Part shown: piece after piece, positions 45,160 through 57,148 of the stretch
Position numbering within the stretch: the stretch's first letter is position 1
Layout of the letters: every line of letters starts with the position of its first letter
Origin: Tribonema minus
Lineage: Eukaryota > Sar > Xanthophyceae > Tribonematales > Tribonemataceae
NCBI GenBank assembly: GCA_017506865.1
Contig: JAFCMP010000223.1
Span: 1,798,001 to 1,862,000 of the forward strand
DNA: 64,000 nucleotides
Reading direction: 5' to 3'
Made by a program: the position numbers and the translations under genes
The notes under the pieces: model-generated
Told to the model about the DNA's origin: nothing
Databases searched by the model: none
The model's input: the letters and a program-made list of their open reading frames with translations, nothing else

Positions 45160-46422
45160 ACAAAAATGGTGGCATTGGTGCCATGCAAACCAGGGGCCCT
45201 TAAGGAGGGCGAGAAACGTCACCCACTTTCATCTCTCTCTTCGAAGTATGTGGATTCATGCCACCTGGTGGCTGCGCTGCCAGTCTTCTGTTCAAAGTCA
45301 AGTCGGAAGCTCCGTACAAGGCTGGTGTATGGTTATGCATCACTCAGCAGTGATGCCGCCTCATGAGTATTGCTCAATGCCTGCCACCTTCAAGTTGAAG
45401 AAGTGACGACTTGCTCAATGCCTGCCACCTTCAAGTTGAAAAGTGATGACAAAACTCTTTTGAAGGGCGGCAGATGGCTCACAGCCTGAAATTTGGTCGA
45501 AGTGGTACGGTCAGTGCATGCTGTTGTACGCCGCAACAACTGGCACTTTTGTAAGCTTACAGCAACAACAGAAAGAAGGCTGCACCTGCGCAGAGGCATT
45601 CTCGCCAGGGCCGATTCCCGTGTGTCTGCTGTATGATATGAAGCTCCATTCCACGTGCGCCGTACTTGCAAACATTGTTGAAGGCTTGAACGGTGCTGCG
45701 CGCTTGCTGATGAAAATCAGGTTTTCTTGATGACAATCGATGCACGTCACTTATTTTGAGAGGTGTAAAGGCAGTGCTAGCGCCTAAACTCAGATGGCCT
45801 TGGCGCAACTGGGTTTGGGTTTTGAGCCAGGCTAACCCGATTCGATCATGGCGCAATGGTGCAACTCTTATTAGGGCTTCTAGTCCTTGTACATTCACTA
45901 TCAAGGCCGATACAGCTTACATAAGGGCTAGGGTTGGGGTTACGGTTAATGCTAACCCTAGTTAATGCAGTAACCCTAGGCAGGACTTGCGAGTAATGAG
46001 TGATATTCGTGAGTAAACTTGCGAGTGTCGCCAGTTGCGCCACGAGTCACCTGGGCCGCCAGTTGGCGCAACTGGGGCAAACTAACTCGCACAACCTTGT
46101 TTGGCTCAAGGGGTTTAGTTTAGGCGCTAGCTGTGTGTGAAGGATTATACAGCAGTGCAGCTTTAGTTGGTGCGCATGCTTGCAGGTCGATTGCCGGTCT
46201 GGGAGCTGTGGTCACAAGGGTGTGCGTCGGCTTGTTGCGCGGCGCAAACAGGCACTCGTGCTCAACACGTCAGCACTTTCTGTTGTTGAATCTAAACAGA
46301 TGCTAGTTGAACGTATACTGCGATGTACTTCAGCTCCACGGCCCCTGACACCTGCTGGGCCCCTCGCTGCAGCTCTCGCCGCTCGCGTCGCTCGCTCCAT
46401 TTTTGATTATGTTGTTGATTAA
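45160..46422 (+). CDS. Candidate multi-exon gene, unknown
   Basis: Two exon-like segments join in phase: 45160-45324 (ends AGGCTG before GTGTAT; reads GALKEGEKRHPLSSLSSKYV) and 45563-45720 (after GCTTACAG; reads CLLYDMKLHSTCAVLANIV). A third, 46186-46422 (after GCATGCTTGCAG), has a natural-looking C-terminal frame ending in TAA (ESKQMLVERILRC, ARSIFDYVVD), but its phase does not fit the second, so an exon is missing or the gene is broken. A MITE-like element sits between them. No domain recognised. Confidence 0.3.
45776..46131. mobile_element. MITE-like element with 15-bp terminal inverted repeats
   Basis: GCTAGCGCCTAAACT at 45776-45790 is perfectly inverted at 46117-46131, 356 bp overall. 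The sub-terminal regions also mirror each other (GGCGCAACTGG near 45803 and CCAGTTGGCGCAACTGG, a palindrome, at 46059-46075; TTTTGAGCC near 45818 and GGCTCAAG near 46103). The interior has telomere-like tracts (CTAACCCTAG and relatives, about 45926-45978). No protein. No clear target-site duplication. Confidence 0.65.
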
Positions 46423-48548
46423 GTCGAGCAGACAGGTGACAGTGCTGGCTATCTGGCTGGTGTTGCCGTGTCCACGAGAGTTGGCCTTGTGTGGAATGTG
46501 AATGGCTACCACAAGCTCGCCTCCCCCTCTTTCTGTGCCCCTTGCTGGTTCCTGGTTTTTGGCCCCAATTTTTCCACAATTTGCCGAAAAATCTGGATAC
46601 TTCTACTTACAAATCATTGAGCACTGCTGATCACTCAAGAAGTTACTTCTAAAGCTGCATGCTGAACTTTAGTTGGCCAGTAACTTGATAATGTGTTACC
46701 TTCAAATCCTACAAGTTGAAAACTGCAATTAAGTAGGTCTTGATTCATGTGGCCTGTGGTAGAAATCAAAGGTCAGTCACATCACTCGCTCAACTGAGTA
46801 TACTCTATTTCTTGCCACTCTCAGTGGGCCTGCTGTGATGTCGGAGGACCTGCTGCCCCCCCCCACAGAACATGGTGGACACATTTTAACCCATCTCTGA
46901 CTGAACCTGTTGATTCCTTTGTTTAATATAAACGCATAATGACATCTACAAATATAATAAGTGCTTCACCGTTTTTAGCCCTTTCGGGTGGCTTAAGCTC
47001 GCCTTTCGAACGCGTGAGACCGTTCCATACTGAACACTCATGCCTCGAGCGCTCAAAAACAAGTTGTATTTAAACTTGCACACAAACGTTTTGTACTACT
47101 GTGGATATGATGGCACTGTTTGACTCGTGGCCAATGACTGCAGCAGCGGCGACCACGGTTACTGGTCGAAAGCACTTGCGGCTAACCACTACTTGTCACC
47201 GAGAGCTCTACGATCTTTTGGTTTGTTTCATAAGTAAGAGTGGGCAGGGAGCCACTCGTGGGATGTGAAGCTGGTCACTCTTTGCATGACCCACGTGCTC
47301 ACAGGGGGGGGGGGGGGGGCACATGCACACAACCACTTCTGAAACTTTTGAAGAGCGTAGGTCGATAGGTCTCCACTGTGTACATGTGAACACCCATCTG
47401 TGATACTGGTTGAAGCCAAATGATGAGTGCGCCCGAGAAAGGCCAAGGTCACTAGTTTCAACACCTATCCTCGACATGATCTGCTGACACCACCTGTTTT
47501 CAACATGGTCTGCTGAGCAGCTCACCTCTGCACCAACAGGGCTGCTGTGTGACACATTGTTGCCGCCACCACCCAGGGTACCACCACCACCATATGTGCC
47601 ACCACCATGCTTGATGTCATCATCATAAAAGCGGACAAAACATACAGCAAACATAAAAGCGGACAAAACATACAGCAAAGGCAGATTGTGCAAACACTTC
47701 AATCATTGGCACGCGCAGTTGGGAGTGCACCGTATTATATAATGACTAAAGTCAGTCACCTGGTGAAGCTGAGTGCTCATGAAGACTGAAACGCACAGGC
47801 ACCACCAGTTCATGCAGCTATATGATTGTACTACATCATTCCAAATTCTGCGCTTCCAGTGCTGGTGCTGCAAAGAGCATGCAATAATGTAGTTGGTAAC
47901 GACGACACGTATATGCTGGCATCACGCCCAACTGTTGTGCAGGAAATGATCTTGCATGGCCTTAACCGGAACACGCACAGGATGCAATGACTTCAACTAT
48001 CGGACACCCCTCTCCTTTCCTTAGGTGGGCCATAGAGTGTAATGTGTGACCGTTCAATTGCGCATGGAAAGGAGCACTCAACGCCTCCAACAAGGTGTAC
48101 GGCTTGCAACTCTCAGGCTTCGAAGTGTCAATGTGTGTGGTTAGTCCCAATGGAAACCATGCGTATGGAGCATGCGCTGCCATACCAGCTCCCCTACAGT
48201 TCCAGTTAGCTCAAATAAGTACTTGCGTTGTGCCATTCTGACACCTGAACTGAACAGGCATGCTGGACATGGCTATTTCTGATAGAATGAAGTTGCAAAA
48301 CTCGTACGTATACGCAAAGAGAGCTCGTGCCATTGTTCGAGTAACTGCGGTGTGGATATCGGATTGAGCATAAAGGTACTGACAGAAGGCCCCCTCCTGA
48401 AGCTATGCACCTGCTGTGATGGTATTAAGATGCTTGTGCGCTCAAGTGCAGTGCAGGCGCTTTCAAGAACGGTTTTGAGATTAGTCGCGTGCACGTAGAT
48501 CTACATGATGTGGGGTCAGAAAGGTGCATTGTGAGTTGTAGCGTTCAC
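46423..48548. other. Repeat-poor spacer with isolated open frames
   Basis: No supported gene. A 16-G run lies at 47304-47319. Minus-strand open pieces at about 47700-47527 (Gly-rich, ending at a GTGAGC donor) and 48177-47962 (72 codons, protein-like: HAQLNGHTLHSMAHLRKGEG) may be further exons of the candidate gene at 48549-50309. Confidence 0.35.
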
Positions 48549-50309
48549 CTGCTGATGAACTTGAGGGAGATGCTAGCACTTGCCTTTTGCATGATGACAT
48601 GTGCCTCCTCGAAAAATTTGTTTGCCCGGTCGATGTTGCGCTCTTCCGCAAACCACTTGTTCACTTGCCGCTTCAATCGCCTGCTTCAGCACGTGGCCGA
48701 TGATTCCATGGCATGAAAACAAGAAGTGGCAACGGACAATATCCGCAAATTACAACCCCACATGTGTGATTTTCAGTCGACTGAATGCTGAGCTGACAGC
48801 GCGCTGTGATGCAATGGCAACTGCTTTCATGAAAGTAGCTCACAGTGCGGCGTACACTGTATGTGCTGAGCGTAATTTCAAGCATGAGCACCATGCCGTA
48901 GAATAATAAGCTTGATACACATACGGTGAACATGATATCAGTACACGTGATTTGTTTACAAAGTCGGCTATTGCTGCTCCCTTTGGCAGGTCGCGTGCGG
49001 CAAACCTTTAGAACTACGATCAAGCTAGTGCAGCAATGTGCGACAACCCTGAAAAACTACAAAAGCACAAGCGTTTCAAACAGACAGACGTACCTCCACT
49101 GCATGCAGCCAGTCACCACACAACTGCTGTCTTGACATCCACCAATATGCTTGACCCAGACGTCCTTGGCTGCCACGCAAGTATGACCACTTGCAGTAAG
49201 GTCAAGGAGCGTTGAGCAAGGGTGCTGGTTGCAGTCCAGCACATGGGCCACCAGTGCCACAAGTTTCTGATCAGAGTCTGGGGCCTGCATGCGGTCAGCA
49301 CAGGCATAATGGCGCAGCATAAGCATTGTGACGGAGACCAACGGCACTCGACCATGAGTAGGGTGAGGGGTAAAATTGCTATTACTAGTAGAGCCATGAT
49401 CTCAACACCAAAAACACCAGATGCCACACAACAAAAGTGACCACGGTACAGTCACCTGAAGCATTCAGCAGTGTATGCTTTGCTGCACGGACTCTTTCCA
49501 GCATTGCACTACTGAGCTGTGCAGTACATAGCGAAAGTTGTGAATTCTCATGCGGGCAAACTACGTAACGTGCATCCAAGAAATGGAGGCACAGGGCACC
49601 CACTACTATGATTTCCGCAACTGAAAATGCATGATGCCGGAATGCTTCAAAGAATTAGGCAGCACAATTACCTCAATGGCTTGCAGATGTTGGTGTCGAC
49701 AGCGCCACCTGCAGAAACGCCACAACCCGTGTGAGCTACACCAGCCTGTGGTGCAAAAGTTTTGGCCAATTGCTGAAGGAACTCAAAGATACTGCTCGGT
49801 GGAAGCCTCGTTGCCCATTGATGCCACTCTGGTTTGTTGAATCCCAAACTGCCACCAGCAGGTCGGCCAGTGCACCGGCACGGTACTGGTGCGCCCGGTC
49901 AGATGCAATGGCATCAGCCGAGAGTATGCCGTGAGCAATTTCGAGGAAAGAGACCGATTGCCGTGCTACAAGCTGCTCCCGCTGCGCGTCGGTGTAGAAG
50001 TTGCCAATAAGCTGCCCATATTTGTTCTTCAATGTTAGATGCACATTGATCAGGTCCATTGTGCTTGGCGAGCACCTGCTGCTGCTGCACTTATCAGCGC
50101 CTGCAGAAAATGCACATTTGTAGCGGGGACAGCAGGCCATTGCAAGCGGTGAGCCAGGTGAGGACGTGCACCACTATCTAGTCTGCACGCTTCAGCATAG
50201 GTGGTACCCTGATGCGTTATGCTTGGTGGCAATAGCGTGAGTTGATTTTGCATGAGAGACGAGAGGAAGCTGGTGTGGCAGCCGCGATGGATCAGTGTCA
50301 TCAGCAGAG
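48549..50309 (-). CDS. Candidate multi-exon gene, unknown, probably decayed
   Basis: Three exons on the minus strand join in phase: 49708-49672, 49284-49094 and 48680-48549. They read through HLQAIE, APDSDQKLVALVAHVLDC, then KWFAEERNIDRANKFFEEAH with good splice sites throughout. Upstream, 50309 to about 50062 (QNQLTLLPPSITHQGTTYAE) and about 50062 to 49790 (INVHLTLKNKYGQLIGNFYT) are both strongly protein-like but in different frames, with no intron able to connect them. So the gene is either mis-modelled or has a frameshift near 50062. No family recognised; a transposon-derived protein is possible. Confidence 0.35.
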
Positions 50310-51519
50310 CTGCAAATGTGAAATTTACAGTTTTTTTGGTGACTGTGCGGCTGGCATCAAGCTGTCTTCATCTGCTTGAGCGTCCTAGCACCTTCATGCG
50401 CTTTTACTGACGCGTCAGGCCCATGCAGCCTCCACCTGTCTCTGGTGTGTGTGTGCTTGCGGATACAAGTCTGTGCAGGCAAAGTGTTGCTCAGCGAGCA
50501 CTGCTCGCGTTATAAGCGTGGCTTGATCCTGCACGCTCACCTGCCTGCGGATGCACCTGCCGAAGACAATATATCCAGTCCGCCGTCCCCGTCGCTCACC
50601 GCCCTTCCCTATGCCACGTGACAAGCAAACTGATGCGTGGATCAATCCTGGTGCTCGCCAGCGTTCGATTGCCGCCTCGTTTGGCCCCCCTCCTCTGTTG
50701 TAAACGCGATGTTGATTGACAATCTGCAACTGTCTGGTGCAGTCGCTCGCAGTCCGGTACTGAATGCAGCCAGTTGCTCGCTAACGCCTTTTTCGCTTCT
50801 GCTTGTGAAGTGCTGCTGTAAGACGCTTTCGGGCACACGGCTAAAGGCAAGTACTCCGCGTCCAGCAGTATATGTAACCACCTCCAAATAATATTATGGG
50901 ATCAGCCCTGACGGCAGCCACACACAGTACAACTGGAGCAAACAAACACAGCCGTTACACATGTGTTGCTGAAGTTTGACAAGAAGTTCGTTGGGCAGCT
51001 CTGAAAACAGTGCTCAACGAGAAAAAAAAAATGTGCAAAAGCAAAAGCGCGGTAGCCAAGCGCGCTAAACCCTGTGATCATGAGAGTACATGCATGCTGC
51101 ATCTACGGTAGCAGCTGCAATGGTGCTTCCACCACGACAAGCACCCCGCAGCGCATCGCGCAGGACAAAACTTACTGCAAATCCCAGCGCGTGCTGGTCA
51201 GTGAACGGTAGCACCGATACGCACGGCACGCGCACGGGTCGCAGGCAAAAGCACACCCAGATACACCGGTGGTGCGGACGATTAGGCGCTCCACAATTTC
51301 AGAAGGGTCGCCTAGTATGAAGGGTGTATTTCCCTCCTGGCCTTACTCAAGCCCTTGGGCGAGGTGATGCACATGAGCGTCACCTGCAATTAAAGTTTTC
51401 ATTGCAATACTCGCATACGGCAAGTGCATCACGCCACAGCAGTCAATGCAGCAAAGTCGTGTTGCAAGTACCTCTCAGGGACACCGCCATCAAGCAGAAG
51501 CCGTGACATTTACGCTGGA
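50310..51519. other. Spacer
   Basis: No supported gene. The stretch 50415-50890 is open in all three minus-strand frames, which reflects composition more than coding. An exon-like end (GGATTTGCA before GTAAGT) lies on the minus strand at about 51170. Confidence 0.35.
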
Positions 51520-51695
51520 GATGCCACGCTGCTTTGGGTTCCCATATTTCAACGGTGGTCCAGCGCATGAGAGCATCTGCGTTGCAGAAGCAAGTTAGGC
51601 CGGAAGGATGCCATGCTGCTGCCGCTGCACACGTCACAACGGTGGCCCAGCGCCTGAGAGCATCGGATTCTGCGTTGCAGGGAGAAATTGACCGC
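51520..51695. repeat. 88-bp tandem duplication
   Basis: 51520-51607 recurs at 51608-51695; shared blocks include GATGCCA(C/T)GCTGCT, CAACGGTGG(T/C)CCAGCGC and TCTGCGTTGCAG. Confidence 0.75.
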
Positions 51696-51771
51696 TGCCC
51701 GCACTTGTGCATCTGGCGCACTGGCGTCATTCATGTCGCATTGCCACAAGCGTGCAATATTGCTTGCTCAT

Positions 51772-51814
51772 GTACTTTTTATTAATTCTCGCTCAGGGCG
51801 CGAAAAAGTACTAC
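51772..51814 (+). repeat. Short dispersed motif, copy 3, with hairpin arms
   Basis: GTACTTTTT (51772-51780) and AAAAAGTAC (51803-51811) form a 9-bp inverted pair around the core ATTAATTCTCGCTCAGGGCG. The core is identical to copies 1 and 2. Confidence 0.85.
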
Positions 51815-52423
51815 TAGCTGCTGCCGCGGATGCTCTTCAGGAGCGGACTCCGGATGTTGCAGTACACCGCATACAACTTCAGCCCAGTGCCCAGCCGCAC
51901 TCAGTCCGCCGCAACAGCTCTAGCCGCTGCCATTCTCAAGCACAAGCAATACTGGAAGTAACTGTTGTTCAGCTCAAGCAGTGGTGAACTTGCTTACTTA
52001 TTCCGCCGCTTGCCACCGGCAGCCATTTCAATTGTGACACTGCTCAGATAACCGTGCCGCTGCTGCCCTGTTGCCATTGCTGCAAGATGTACGACTCCGC
52101 TGTAACTTCTCCAAATACCATGTAGGGTCCTCTCAGACATGCAACAGCAAATGCTACAGGCTGCAGCCCAGCGGGGTAGCGATACTGCCGCTGCTGCTGC
52201 TGCCACTTTCAAAGGCGTCGTGCCTATACTTTATTGTTGTTCATTCTACTCAGATGCGGACAAAATAGTAACGGTTGGCCAGCGCAATTTTCGTCATGCC
52301 TGTGCTGCCTCTCCGGCTGCCCCAGCGCATGTCCGAGTCGCTGCCACCGGTGCTGAAGCAGCTTTGCATCTGTGACAGCACTGCCAGTGACGGGTGACGG
52401 GTGCTTCAATGAGTCCAGTCCCA

Positions 52424-53640
52424 TATCAGCAGGAGTTCTTAAAGTAAGAGCAATTAAGATCATGAGCCCGTGCAATTGATCGCAGCCCCAGCGAACTAGC
52501 AGACTTGTTAACTGTCAGCCTCTGCGGTGCTTGGCAGTGGTTCCAAGGAGCACATGGACGCTCACTGAGTGATGCTGCAGCGCAATTGGTCCTGCATGGG
52601 AAGGATGTGGCACCACCCAGCAGAACTCAGATCTACACTCCAGGGCTTGGCGGGCGGGCGGCATTCGCTAGAGCTACGGCGGCATTCACTTCACCTTGCT
52701 CTGCTTCTCCACGTCGTCGTTCATCGTTTGGCTTGTGGTTCTCGCATACCCTACAGGCCGCGCCAAGCATGAGAGCAGAAGGCGCTGAAAGGCTCCGATG
52801 CTTCAGTTCAACCTGGGAGCCTCCCCTTGCATGCGTGGTGGCAGCTTCAGCAAGCCACCGATACTTTACGAGCCCAACTTCCAGTGCAGGCACTTCAAGA
52901 GCCGCTGCTGCAGTCCACGCGGAAGCCATGTCGTAGGAATGCCCGTTGCAGCCTTCTGCGCAGACACACTGTGCACACACACAGTGTCACACACACACAC
53001 ACATACCACATACCAATCTCTTGTTCAATTGTGATAATGATGATGCACGCGCGCGGCGCCGACATCAGCAGGAGTTTTTAAAGTCAGAACTATTACGATC
53101 ATGTGCCCGTGCAATCGATCGCAGCCCCAAGGAAGTAGCAGACTTGTTGCCATGCCAGCCTCTGCGGTACTTCGCAGTGGTTCCAAGGAGCACATGGACG
53201 CACACTGAGTGATCATCATGCTGCAGCGCAAATGGTCCTGATGGGGGGGATGTGACACCACCGAACATGATTCACATCTTCACTCCGGAGCTCGGGGGCA
53301 TTCGCTAGAGCTCGGCGGCATTCGCCTTGCTTGATTCTCCGAAGTCCACGTTGTCGTTCTCATCGTTTTGCTTGTAGTGCTCGCATACCCTACAGGCCGC
53401 GCCAAGCATGAGATAAAAAAGGCTACGTGAAGGCCTCCAGATGCTTAAAGCCTTCAGTTCACCTGGGAGCCTCTCCTTGCATGCGCGCTGGCAGCTTCAG
53501 CAAGGATCCCAAGAAGCCACAACAATGCTCCACGAGCCCAACTTCCAGTGCAGGCGGTGCAAGAGCCGATGCTAGGCCACCCGGAAGCCTCTCCTCAAGG
53601 ATGCCCGCTACAGCCTTCACGCGCGGACTCACACACATTG

Positions 53641-53705
<65 letters not shown>
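52424..53705. repeat. 640-bp tandem duplication ending in AC microsatellites
   Basis: Unit 1 (52424-53063) and unit 2 (53064 to about 53705) match along their length, for example ATCAGCAGGAGTT, GTGGTTCCAAGGAGCACATG and CTCGCATACCCTACAGGCCG. Each ends in an AC tract; that of unit 2 (53646-53704) is about 29 dinucleotides long. No coding sequence supported. Confidence 0.85.
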
Positions 53706-53711
<6 letters not shown>

Positions 53712-53949
53712 CATCACAACTTCAACCTTCGTGATCGACAACTGGAACGCAGTCATTGCCCCTGATGGCGACGTCAGCGCTTACCGCCGCATCGCACTGT
53801 TGCAAGTGCCGCGGCCCTCGCCGGCCAGCGCCGAACCGCCGGCCCCTCCGTAGATTTAGTTATTGCAAGCCCGATTTATCGTGCGCGCAGCCCATGCGGT
53901 CCAGGACATAATATACAACTTCAACCTTCAACTTCAACTTCTGCCCAAA

Positions 53950-55876
53950 TGTAACCGCCGCTTGGTGTGGTGAGTTGCTCACACGCGAGCTCCGACGCCT
54001 AGGACAGCCAGGAGGCGCGTGCCTGTCAGGGCTCTCTTTCCTGTGCAGGCCCGTGGCCTGGCCTCGCTTGCTTACTGCGGGCAGCGAGGACGACACTTTG
54101 TGTCTGTTTTCCCCCGATTGACGATTCGAGGAGCTCGCCTTCACAGCTCCCCGGACTTCATTCGCGGCATGGCGCTGATGGCGGCTGCAACGAGGGCTTT
54201 CCTTGTTGTGTACTGAAGGCATGGCAGCTATCTGCTAGCCTTCAAGGCCGTCCCTGGTTCCCGAAGCGCGGAGCTCTGTGTCCTGTGTCGGCAGGATAAT
54301 ATGCCCAGAGGTCACCATTGCGGACAATACGCCTTGGCCTGGGCATGACAGGTAATCAGTAATTTGTAGATGCTTCTGAACATTAGTTACCAGTCGGTCA
54401 TGAGGGCACATTCCTCAAGGCTTGACTGGTTCGGGAACCGGCAGTTTTACATGTAAAGAGGGATGTGTCCTGGCCTAGCCAGCTTCCTCCCTTCTGCTGC
54501 ACAGGGGGACCCTATTTGGAGCAGTTGTACGCATAGAGGGAGATAGCCTCATTGACAACGGTCGGCGATGGAAGCGTCGAAACACGTGGAAGGGCTCACA
54601 CTTCCAGTGTGTGCTCTTCTCTGGGGGAGGGGGGACCTGCTGCCCTCCTCTTCCCGGGCCGTTCTGTGTTCAGAAGCATCGTTCTAATTTGATTCAAACA
54701 CGTTGGTAGTAGTAGCAGTCAGGACTATAATGCATGCCTTGCAAGTGGAGCGCGAATGGACGATACAGGTGAGACTGTCGGTGATACACCGCCTGAGGAG
54801 CCTATTCGGTCATGCACCGATGGTGCATAAGGGGCAAATCCGGTCATGCAACGATGGTGCGTCGGTCTTAAGAAGTTGTAGGAAAGCAGTATGATTGTAG
54901 CAAACGCGGTGCCATGCTCAACACAGAAGGGCGAAGGCAGCTGACCACCAGGCCGGGGATTGTCACTGGACAGCGCGTGGACAACATGGAGGAAACCAGG
55001 TGAGACTTTGACGTGACCGTGCGTGTGAGATCTGACACCCAGTGATGAGGCAGCGCGAATCGAGGTCAGCTACAGACGGCATGCGGTACATGGAGGAGCA
55101 GGCACAGGCTAGAATGCTGGACGAGGCCCTCGGAGGGAGCACTGTGCACCTGACAGGTGAGGCCTGGCGTGAGTTGAGGTTCAGGATCGATTAAGATTGA
55201 TGTTTTGGGGGAAACATGCAATGATGGCGTGCGTTACTTGAGGCAGTGGAGCTTGATGAGTGGCGACAAGCGAGATGCACGCGGCAGAAGCGGCAGGAGC
55301 AACGCAGCACAGTGACGCGCGAGACATCAATGAATGACATATGCATTGCACGGACACGTGTTGGAGACAATGCGAGACGTCATTGCCCTGCACCATGAGT
55401 GCACTGACTGGTTGTTGTTGCCTGTCAAACTGCCTGATTGACTATGATGGCTGACATGCATTCTGTCTGCTGGTCTCAACAATGCGCACGCTGTGCTGGT
55501 CCTTGCTGTGAATGTCTTCCTGTGTGCTGCCGTTGTGTCTGCTGCTGCCTGTGTCCTTTTGTTGTGCACCGTATTGCATGCTTGCCTGTGTAGGTAGTCC
55601 CCCCGCGTATGCGGTCTCCACCTTGTCGTGGTGCGGGGGCCTGGCGCTGTGCCTTATCGGTGCAGATCCACGAAGTGAGATCCCTGTATTTGCAAGCAGC
55701 ACCATGCATGCGCGCACACGCACCGGTGTATCTATACACCACCCTTACCACCAAGAAGTGCCTCTTGCAAAAGTTTTTTTTCATCACAGTGTTGATTGAT
55801 TTTTCATGGATTATGATCGTATTGCTGCTCTTTCCTGAAAGCGATTGAAAAAGTGGGCACATGTGATGGCATCATT
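53950..55876 (-). mobile_element. 2-kb dispersed repeat, copy B (inverted relative to copy A)
   Basis: Reads on the minus strand from 55876 to 53950 in the same order as copy A at 19361-21368. It starts with ATGATGCCATCACATGTGC and ends at CGGCGGTTACA. It carries a copy-specific 34-bp tandem repeat (about 54807-54870, CGGTCATGCA(C/A)CGATGGTGC). The inner inverted-repeat pair GATGCTTCTGAACA is retained. No intact protein. Confidence 0.7.
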
Positions 55877-57148
55877 GTCACTTGCCTCTGGTTTGGTGGC
55901 TCTGCAGCCATGTGCACAGTGTCCTGTGGAGGCTTGGAGTTTGTTTTATTGCCACTTTTGTTGCCACTGCGCAAACTGTTTCAGTGCTCGAATAATGTCA
56001 CTCGCATGGAAACAAACGCTGCTTTCACTCTAAGAAAATGAGTTGCAAGCACAATCTGGTGCCTTCCTGCTCAATATTTTCATATGTTTGTGTGCTGCTG
56101 AGATTGCCTGTATTAATGGTGACTGACCACCGAACATTGCCAGAGTTGACTGTCTCGGGCCAATATAGAGGTGATACGCGTGAATGCACATCCACACACA
56201 GTGTACTCATGAATTCGCTGGAACTCCTACCAGAAGTGCTTGTTCCTCCGAGAGTCTAGCCGAGTGCCTCTCTGTAGCAGCACACGCAGTGATGCATATT
56301 GAGCAGTCGGTGTGTCAATGGTTTCATGTTTAAAAACTCCCTCCTTCTTGCAGTGGTTGAGCTAATCGCGGGCCTACCAAAGTTCCACATCTCAGCGTAC
56401 ATGTGATGATGATACAAGTCCTGCCATGATGAAGCTGTATGCATGCACAGCTTGCTCCCCAGCCTGCGACAAGGTTGCCTGTAGCGTCCTCATCTCGTGA
56501 AATCAGGTGTGCCACAAAATCTTTCTTTGCCTTTCATGGTTCCAATGTCCGTTGAGCCGCGCTGCACTGCGCTGGCTACATGCTGCACTTCACGTCATGT
56601 TGAGAAGCGGTCTGCTTTGCTTGTAGCTGTTGCATGCACAAGAACATCACGTGCACACACACAAGATGCATTTTGTAATGTGCTTAACGCACAATGACTA
56701 CTGTGGAGATTGCTGCAATGTCACAGCACCATCCTTGATGGTGAATGATTTGAAGGAGATGGCGGCAGAGGTACGGCAGCTTTGAAGTACAGTACCACTT
56801 CAATCGTGCAAATCATGTGCGTCAACACTTTGTGCATGTCAGTTGCTCCTGACAGATGAAAGGTGGTCCCGGCATGGGTGGCAGGTGAGCTGGTTGTGGC
56901 AAGTATAGCGTAATACACACAAACCTATTGCTGATGACACGTCAAGTAAAACAAGAAGTTGAATGAGCTCATGGCACAAAGACAAACGGACACAGATGCA
57001 CAGTACCAGGATCAACTGGGTGGCATTTATGCAGAAGCAGGCGGGTACCGCTGTGGCGGCAGTACATGCCCTAAGGGGCAATGCACCGCATGGCACACGG
57101 CGGCAAGCAGTACTGTGGCTAGCAGTGACTCTGCGCAGCAACGGGTGC
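55877..57148. other. Spacer downstream of eS30
   Basis: Apart from the minus-strand exon-like pieces named at 56256-56434 and about 56820-56912, I see no gene. The eS30 3' UTR should be at its right end; no minus-strand TGTAA was found close to the stop. Confidence 0.4.
56256..56434 (-). CDS. Candidate terminal exon, unknown
   Basis: After GCATACAG the minus strand reads SSWQDLYHHHMYAEMWNFGR and on to a stop at 56256-56258, with a CVCC motif near the end. A further minus-strand exon-like piece at about 56912-56820 (TTFHLSGATDMHKVLTHMIC, before GTACTG) may belong to the same unknown gene. No family recognised. Confidence 0.3.

Noticed and set aside
46980..47040. Possible tRNA-like fold
   Set aside because: No anticodon stem or GGTTCGA-type T-loop could be aligned; no convincing tRNA or rRNA gene was found anywhere in the window.
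47208..50309. KDZ-type transposase as identity for the unknown minus-strand exons
   Set aside because: The cysteine-cluster and catalytic motifs of that superfamily, as I know them, are not visible.
53427..53765. Open frame rich in His-Thr repeats
   Set aside because: Translation of the AC microsatellite.
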